A stretch of 50,107 nucleotides of DNA, from assembly GCA_024451685.1 (NCBI GenBank), contig JAMXCW010000011.1, positions 1 through 50,107 on the forward strand, read 5' to 3'. This stretch comes from Candidatus Bathyanammoxibius amoris (lineage in GTDB: Bacteria; Planctomycetota; Brocadiia; Brocadiales; Bathyanammoxibiaceae). A program made the translations under genes and the position numbers. Below are positions 45,227 through 50,107 of this stretch, in pieces (position 1 is the stretch's first letter; each line of letters begins with the position of its first letter). The notes beneath the pieces were generated by a model. That model did not search any database. It was not told where the DNA came from and was given only the letters and a program-made list of their open reading frames with translations.

Positions 45227-46240
45227 TCAATAGCCGGACCACTTTTTTAGATATGGGTATATCTCTTCCAGCTTATTGGCTACTTCTCTGTAATCTACCT
45301 CGGATTCCTCTATATCCCTAATAGTGACTATGTTTTCTGGTCCCGTAACCCAGGGACGGAGGGGTATCTGCACACATTCTGCATGAGCAAGCTTTTCCTC
45401 TACCTCTGCGCTGAGCAGGAAATCTAATAGTCTTTTTGCATTCTCCGGATTTGGCCCATTCTTTATCATGCAGACCATATTGGGCATTAGAAGCGCCCCC
45501 ATACCTTCCTGGTCAGGATAGATCATACCTACGGGAGCGCCTTCCAGCATAGCCACATTGACATCATCTGTATCGGTTATACCTGCCGCCACCTCACCTC
45601 TTGACACTAGCCTCCTCACCTCACCATTAGAGGAAACTATCCTGACATCATTGGCCTTTAACGCCTCAAAAAACTGCGTGGCCTCTTCGTCTCCCAGGAT
45701 CACAAAGAGTGCGGCTGCATGGATGGTTGTGGTACCAAAAAGGGGATTTGCTATAGCCACCCGACCTGACCACCTAGGCTTTAGAAAATCGAATATAGAT
45801 TTTGGTATTTCTTTGGGTTTTACCAAGTTTTTATTATAAATAATTGCTCGTACCCTGGCAGAAAAACCCGTCCAATAACCTTTCTCATCCTTGTATATGT
45901 CAGGTATATCTCTGGCATTAGGAGATTTGTAAGGTTCTAGCATACCCCTTTTCTCCAGGAGTATTGGCCTGACAGGGTCGCCGCTCCAGAATACATCCGC
46001 CTGCGGGTTACTTCTCTCGGCAATGAGGCGGTTGACTATACCGGTACTTTTTGCCTCCTCAGTATCAAAGATTGCTTTTACCTTAATACCACTTTCCCCC
46101 TCAAAGTCTTTAAGGACAGGCCCCGAAAAGAGTCTGTCCACAGAGGTATAGACCACCACTTCCTGACCCACTACTTCTACCTTTGACAAGCTCGAGAAAA
46201 CTGTCAGAAAAATTAGCGTGACAAAATACTTTCCCATCAC
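45227..46240 (-). CDS. periplasmic substrate-binding protein, Fe(III)/AfuA-type
   Basis: 337 residues from GTG (46240); the ATG at 46237 is an alternative. A signal peptide (1-25) is followed by VVVYTSVDRLFSGPVLKDFE, ADVFWSGDP, GYWTGFSARVRAIIYNK, FLKPRWSGRVAIANPLFGTT, GEVAAGITDTDDV and a C-terminal AKRLLDFLLSAEVEE. This is the family of FutA, AfuA and FbpA-like proteins, mostly ferric iron binders, though some relatives take other ligands. The start overlaps the stop of the upstream gene (TGATG). With the permease and ATPase it forms a complete importer. Confidence 0.9.
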   Translation of the reverse strand: MMGKYFVTLIFLTVFSSLSKVEVVGQEVVVYTSVDRLFSGPVLKDFEGESGIKVKAIFDTEEAKSTGIVNRLIAERSNPQADVFWSGDPVRPILLEKRGMLEPYKSPNARDIPDIYKDEKGYWTGFSARVRAIIYNKNLVKPKEIPKSIFDFLKPRWSGRVAIANPLFGTTTIHAAALFVILGDEEATQFFEALKANDVRIVSSNGEVRRLVSRGEVAAGITDTDDVNVAMLEGAPVGMIYPDQEGMGALLMPNMVCMIKNGPNPENAKRLLDFLLSAEVEEKLAHAECVQIPLRPWVTGPENIVTIRDIEESEVDYREVANKLEEIYPYLKKWSGY

Positions 46241-47688
46241 TCTAAAGCCTTCACAACAAGGTTATCAAAATAGGTAATGGAATCGGCCTTTGTCCAGAGG
46301 CCGATTTTGCCTTTCTCAAAAGTGTTATCTTTCACTTCTAAATAAAACCTATCATCGTAACAACACAGAATTTTATCTCCATTATTTATGATCTTAATGG
46401 TATGCCATTCTCCCGGTGTAACTTTTAGATGCGCTGAGTCTAGTTGCTTGCGATTACCATTTACCACTTTGTAAACCCGGAAGTTATTTTCTAAAGGATT
46501 GGCCCGGGCAACATAGTAGTTATCAGGGTCTTGATAACGCCAGATTGGGCCACCCCCTTGGTCTTCATCTCCTGATACAGCCTTGAACTTCACTTCTAGT
46601 TCAAGGTCACCATAATCTGTATTTTCGATCACAGCTAAGTTGAAGTGATAGCCAGAGTTTTCATTTGAGGTCTGTGCTAATACATGAGGCGGGGTAAGGG
46701 CAGTTTCATCCTCAATTATTTCCCAACAGCCAAGATTTCCCATACCAGTTACCTGATTTGAAAATCCTTTAGGTAACTTCCCAACGCTTTCTTTATCAAA
46801 ACTCCATAATGGGTCTTCAGTTCCACCAACAAATCGTAAAGTAATTGCCTCCGGGGAGACCGAGTGTTCCCAGTAGAGTTCGTCGTCGAGAACAGCAATA
46901 GCGCAGATGTTATCTTTGGTTGAATCAATTACAGCGTCATCATTGTGACCTGTATTGAACTTGCGCGACAACTCCAGTGTCCATTTCTTTCCGTCATGCG
47001 TTCCTTTACCGAGAACATCCGCCAGGCTGCCGGTAGGCTGACGATGTTCAAAGGAATCTACTAACTTACCCTTAAAGGCTATTGGTTTGGATTTCAAGTG
47101 GTAGGAAGACGTTCCCCCATCCAGAATACGTGCGATATAGACCTTTCCATGTCCACCCATTGAGTATTCGTGCCCACCACGGATTGGTTTCTGACTGATA
47201 ATGTGTCGCTTATCGTCCACCCAACCCACGGGGTTACCACGTCCAGCCTTCCAGTGCCATACATCTGCAGTGTACTCGTGAACCAATGTCAACATAGAAA
47301 CGACGAAGTCCCCTGTCATGGGAAATTCTATGGCAAACTGATCATCAGGGTTCGATGGCCGTTCATAGTCTTTCTTCTCGTCGTTCCAGACATACGGATC
47401 CCGCAAGTCATCCCTGGTGTCATCAGGCCATTGAGCCATTACATAAAAGGCATCATTGGTATGAAGGGCACGAAGGACTACCGGTTTTGGGTCACCACCT
47501 CCTATAGCTTCCCTCACCATAACAGTGAGGGGGTTAGCTTTTTCCCAAATCTCATCCATCTTCCCGTCTATAATTGGTGGCGTCTTTGTATAAGAGGACT
47601 CCAAAACGGGAGGCGTAATCTCAGCGCTCCATCCATATTGAAAACACAGGTGTGAAAGAACAACTACTGATATTACAAATTTTATCAT
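46237..47688 (-). CDS. exported ethylbenzene-dehydrogenase-type haem-domain protein with LamG-like tail
   Basis: 483 residues. A signal peptide (1-22) is followed by an N-terminal domain of the EB_dh/CBM9-like type (about 25-275): PPIIDGKMDEIWEKANPLTV, DAFYVMAQWPDDT, DQFAIEFPMTGDF and KKWTLELSRKFNTG. Relatives bind haem b (ethylbenzene dehydrogenase gamma subunit). The second half (about 290-483) is a concanavalin/DUF1080-like sandwich with YHFNLAVIENTDYGDLELEV and GEWHTIKIINNGDKILCCYD. A fusion of these two domains next to an iron importer is unusual. AAAGGAGG precedes the start. A redox or metal-handling role is inference. Confidence 0.78.
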   Translation of the reverse strand: MIKFVISVVVLSHLCFQYGWSAEITPPVLESSYTKTPPIIDGKMDEIWEKANPLTVMVREAIGGGDPKPVVLRALHTNDAFYVMAQWPDDTRDDLRDPYVWNDEKKDYERPSNPDDQFAIEFPMTGDFVVSMLTLVHEYTADVWHWKAGRGNPVGWVDDKRHIISQKPIRGGHEYSMGGHGKVYIARILDGGTSSYHLKSKPIAFKGKLVDSFEHRQPTGSLADVLGKGTHDGKKWTLELSRKFNTGHNDDAVIDSTKDNICAIAVLDDELYWEHSVSPEAITLRFVGGTEDPLWSFDKESVGKLPKGFSNQVTGMGNLGCWEIIEDETALTPPHVLAQTSNENSGYHFNLAVIENTDYGDLELEVKFKAVSGDEDQGGGPIWRYQDPDNYYVARANPLENNFRVYKVVNGNRKQLDSAHLKVTPGEWHTIKIINNGDKILCCYDDRFYLEVKDNTFEKGKIGLWTKADSITYFDNLVVKALE

Positions 47689-47919
47689 ACTATGGCTCTT
47701 CCTCCTTTATTAGACTTGTTAGTATCAAGTATGGGCCTGCTGAAAATCTGTGTAGGTACAGATCGTGCCGGAGGCATCCCTCCTACATTTTTTGGCCCAT
47801 TTTGGTGGTTCGGCAACAGCCTCATTTAACACACACATTTAAACCTGTTAAAACCCCATTTGCCATACCGATTCTAACCCCTTGGAAGTTGGTATTGGAA
47901 CCCCTGGGTGCTTCAAGGT

Positions 47920-48150
47920 TTAACCTCCCATCTTCTCCTCCGGGCTGGCCTTCTCCCTGCAGTCTTGTTCCCCTATCATGTTATCCACCACCGCCTGCCA
48001 ATCGGTGGCAATGTATTCTGTTTTCTCTAAAACCCTTTCCAACGGATGGCATAGAGAACATTTGTCCTTGAAGAGCAAAACACGTTCTTTCGCTTTCTCC
48101 TCTAGGGCAACAACGGTAAACAACAAGCCTGTTAAAAAGTGTACCCTCAT
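47920..48150 (-). CDS. small exported monohaem cytochrome c
   Basis: 76 residues. A short hydrophobic N-terminus (MRVHFLTGLLFTVVALE) is followed by the haem site C31-SL-C34-H35 in KDKCSLCHPLERVLEKTEYI and a helix WQAVVDNMIGE. The start overlaps the ChrB stop as ATGA, so it is coupled to that gene. It probably donates or accepts electrons for the EB_dh-type protein encoded next (inference). The 231 bp between this gene and 47688 hold no gene I can support. Confidence 0.8.
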   Translation of the reverse strand: MRVHFLTGLLFTVVALEEKAKERVLLFKDKCSLCHPLERVLEKTEYIATDWQAVVDNMIGEQDCREKASPEEKMGG

Positions 48151-49106
48151 GCCCTTTTCAGACCTTTATACAGGTATTCAAAAAATTGGATACCTTCCTC
48201 TAGCAGGATGTTATCCTCGTCATATATATCCATTATCCCCTTTAACAGGAGAATAACCGCCTTCGCCTCCTCCTTCCCATACTTACCATCCTTGAGGTCG
48301 GCATCGTGGACAATCCTAGAAATTTCCCATGCGGCAGGGTCTTTGATGCCAAACCTCTTTAGCATGGTCTCTATAGTGCAATCATCCCCATGATGACTGA
48401 ATTCGACCCCCACCATGTCAAAAGGTATAAACCCGCCAGGCAGTGGGTCTCCTGCCTTTTGAAAAGAGAAATTGGCCTTGGGGTCAATAAACCTCCTTAT
48501 AAACCAGGCAGTAGCTAACCTGTCCACATGAGGTCTTTTGCGCGTTATCCACCTTTTCTTCCGAAAATCCTCCTTCCTCAGTGGGGTCAACACACCGGGA
48601 TGCTTTCTTTGTCTTTTAGCCTCTACAGCCTTTGTGCAACGGAGGAAGAGCTTCTTAGTCTCTTTAGCGAGCGGAGCACTGAAAAAGTCTATCTCCGCCA
48701 AAGTCTTTAGTTTTTTTTCTATAGGAGTTAGCTCCTTATTCAAAACATCTCCCTCGGCAGCTGTTTTTTCCTTCCCTCGAGTAATCTTTTTGAGGAGGGA
48801 TTCACATGCCGTTATTATTCCCCGATAGTCCGCATCTCTTGCGGTATTAAAGAGCCCGATAATGTCTTGATCCTCTAGGTTCTCTATGCCGTTTGTCTTC
48901 ACCAGGGTGGCCTCTCCCCCCACGGACTGAATCTCCTGGCCTAGCCATTGGAAGTTCTCGTAAGTCCTCTCAGTTAAAGGGAGGATATAAACGGAATTCT
49001 TCAGGGAAACTGCCCCAAGTTGCCTGAATTTCCGCCACAGCCTCATCCTTTCCTTAGAGGCCTTCACGGGTAGGCTGTACATCAACAAGATCCACTGTAG
49101 TGTCAT
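48147..49106 (-). CDS. chrB: ChrB-like chromate-resistance family protein
   Basis: 319 residues from the ATG at 49106; a longer in-frame reading to 49178 adds an unlikely tail. The N-terminal domain (LLMYSLPVKASKERMRLWRK, LGAVSLKNSVYILPLTERT) matches the ChrB N-terminal family. The C-terminal domain (WITRKRPHVDRLATAWFIRR, FDMVGVEFSHHGDDCTIETM) matches the chromate-resistance C-terminal family with its conserved H, D, E and H residues. Known ChrB proteins regulate or support chromate efflux, but no chrA is present. It is the first gene of the six-gene operon that runs to 42579. Confidence 0.87.
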   Translation of the reverse strand: MTLQWILLMYSLPVKASKERMRLWRKFRQLGAVSLKNSVYILPLTERTYENFQWLGQEIQSVGGEATLVKTNGIENLEDQDIIGLFNTARDADYRGIITACESLLKKITRGKEKTAAEGDVLNKELTPIEKKLKTLAEIDFFSAPLAKETKKLFLRCTKAVEAKRQRKHPGVLTPLRKEDFRKKRWITRKRPHVDRLATAWFIRRFIDPKANFSFQKAGDPLPGGFIPFDMVGVEFSHHGDDCTIETMLKRFGIKDPAAWEISRIVHDADLKDGKYGKEEAKAVILLLKGIMDIYDEDNILLEEGIQFFEYLYKGLKRA

Positions 49107-49141
49107 GTTATACGTATACCATATGTAATAGATAATACAAT

Positions 49142-49169
49142 ATTTTAGTTGAATTCCACACAATGTCAA
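49142..49169 (-). promoter_or_regulatory. sigma-70 promoter of the chrB/ABC operon
   Basis: On the minus strand TTGACA (49169-49164), 16 bp, TAAAAT (49147-49142), about 36 bp before the chrB ATG. It is the only good promoter seen upstream of the six-gene run. Confidence 0.55.
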
Positions 49170-49185
49170 GTATAACACTTACATT

Positions 49186-49201
49186 GTTACTAAGTTACTA
49201 A
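49186..49201 (+). promoter_or_regulatory. tandem GTTACTAA repeat in the divergent promoter region
   Basis: Two perfect head-to-tail copies of GTTACTAA lie between the chrB promoter and the 49228 gene. They could be an operator controlling both directions (inference). Confidence 0.35.
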
Positions 49202-49227
49202 ACAGGTTGTATAAGGGGGAACCAAAA

Positions 49228-49800
49228 ATGAGATGGGCCATATTCTTAATATTGACGCTTTTGCCATCCCTTTCCTTTGCACAGGGGGAATGGGGTGGGC
49301 CTCTGCAGTCCTTATCTCAACAGGAAAGGGTGGAAATGGTAACTCTCATATTTAAGATGCACGTATATGACCTTGACCAAGCAAAGCACAAGAAGTTCTG
49401 GGAAATAGCAGATTCCCATAAATGGTCCGAAAAAGAGTTGCCGGAGTTGTTTGATAGGCTTTTCGGCAGAGGTACTGTGCGCCAGCGGTATATGCTACGG
49501 GCGGTCCTTAGTGCGTATGAAAAGAAGAAGGATACAAAGAGTACTGAATTCCAGGAGTATGAGGCCAAATTAGTCAAGTTGGAAGTAATCGCCCCGGAGG
49601 AAATAAAGGAGTCCGATGAATTTATTTATAAAGTAGCTCACGGAGAACCCGTGGTAATTGAGGGCCTTTGGGGAGACCCTTGGGCAGAGCCCATATTCAA
49701 CGATCATTGGGCAGAAAATTACCGCGCCAATCTTGACATCATAGATAAGTACCACAAACAATCCCTGCAACTTTTTGATAGGAACTGGAAGGGTGAGTAG
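49228..49800 (+). CDS. exported protein of unknown function
   Basis: 190 residues from the ATG at 49228, with AAGGGGGAA before it. A signal peptide (MRWAIFLILTLLPSLSFAQG) is followed by a helical domain (about 30-105, LSQQERVEMVTLIFKMHVYD) and a charged C-terminal part (KVAHGEPVVIEGLWGDPWAE). I do not recognise the family and there is no CxxCH. It is divergent from the chrB operon and shares its control region, so it may belong to the same system. Confidence 0.7.
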   Translation: MRWAIFLILTLLPSLSFAQGEWGGPLQSLSQQERVEMVTLIFKMHVYDLDQAKHKKFWEIADSHKWSEKELPELFDRLFGRGTVRQRYMLRAVLSAYEKKKDTKSTEFQEYEAKLVKLEVIAPEEIKESDEFIYKVAHGEPVVIEGLWGDPWAEPIFNDHWAENYRANLDIIDKYHKQSLQLFDRNWKGE

Positions 49801-49996
49801 AAAGTAATTCTTAATTGTTCCTACGGAAACATACTGAATTCATCGTCTACAAATTAAGCCGCTAAATTTCTCGCTAAATATTGGGCTAATTGGTTTCATA
49901 ATTTTGTGCTTCCCTATTTCTTCTTCCAATATTACCTAAAATCTTGTATTTCTAGTTATTTACCTTATTCTTGAGAGTAAGCTCACAACAGTTAAT

Positions 49997-50107
49997 GCGT
50001 TCGGGACGCTGACTTCAACCCTTTTTAGAGTCGTTTCCCGGCGTCTGAAAAAACTAGTAACCATATTCCCCCTCTTCCTCCAAGATGACTTCCTTTCTGT
50101 ATCGCGA
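49997..50107 (+). repeat. 111-bp direct repeat, right copy (runs to the window edge)
   Basis: Matches 42102-42212 at 110 of 111 positions. The DNA before it (49801-49996) is AT-rich, holds no gene I can support, and does not resemble the tRNA half found before the left copy. Confidence 0.95.
50054..50107 (-). CDS. 3' end of a CBS-domain protein gene, cut by the window edge
   Basis: The last 17 codons and stop of the same C-terminus seen at 42159 (ending VILEEEGEYGY). This copy may be the intact gene, because its upstream part lies beyond the window. Not decidable from here. Confidence 0.55.
   Translation of the reverse strand, partial: SRYRKEVILEEEGEYGY

Overview
The window reads as a chromosomal contig of a planctomycete, most likely from the Brocadiia (anammox-type) branch. 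The basis is the planctomycete-type 16S rRNA, a linked 16S-tRNA-Ile-tRNA-Ala-23S-5S operon (many other planctomycetes have unlinked rRNA genes), futalosine-route menaquinone synthesis (mqnE), MurJ, and many small exported monohaem cytochromes c. The lineage is my inference from memory of these sequences; no search was run. The window starts in the rrn leader and stops inside a repeat, so it may be a whole assembled contig broken at repeats.

Layout. 1-5.25 kb: complete rRNA operon with boxA sites, a 16S processing stem and a terminator. 5.3-7.3 kb: a Fur-family regulator, a small membrane protein, the remnant of a purine/nucleobase permease, and a cytochrome c'-like protein. 7.5-12.8 kb: rpmB, an HExxH protein, gatC, gatA, a metallophosphoesterase and gatB, on one strand. 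12.8-16.5 kb: a 64-residue histone-fold protein, proB, a half-size Gdt1-type transporter, a MITE-like palindromic element and murJ. 16.6-20 kb: thiE, then divergent purF-purM. 20.2-22.9 kb: a GlcF-like Fe-S protein, RidA and an NAD-binding epimerase-like protein. 23.1-28.8 kb: mqnE with an old-yellow-enzyme flavoprotein, rsgA, an MBL-fold hydrolase and an isochorismatase-like hydrolase. 29-30.6 kb: three cytochrome c genes. 30.8-34.5 kb: proS, a DUF4416 protein, ndk and pssA. 36.4-39.4 kb: a TldD/TldE-type protease pair.

Accessory parts. An AT-rich DUF262 gene (34.8-36.4 kb) with a possible C-terminal HEPN RNase motif sits between housekeeping genes. From 39.4 kb to the end the DNA is a mosaic. 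It holds small dispersed repeats, exported proteins of unknown function, a textbook integron attC site (40903-40974), a 5' half of a tRNA-Pro gene, the 3' end of a CBS-domain gene and the 3' end of a restriction-type DNA methyltransferase gene. A 7,895-bp unit then lies between 111-bp direct repeats (110/111 identical). The cargo of this unit is one six-gene operon (ChrB-like protein, small cytochrome c, ethylbenzene-dehydrogenase-type haem-domain protein, Fe(III)-type ABC binding protein, permease with an apparent AUU start, ATPase) plus a divergent exported protein. The repeat begins inside the tRNA-Pro anticodon arm, which suggests tandem integration at a tRNA gene. The unit plus its operon is the best candidate here for an undescribed system.
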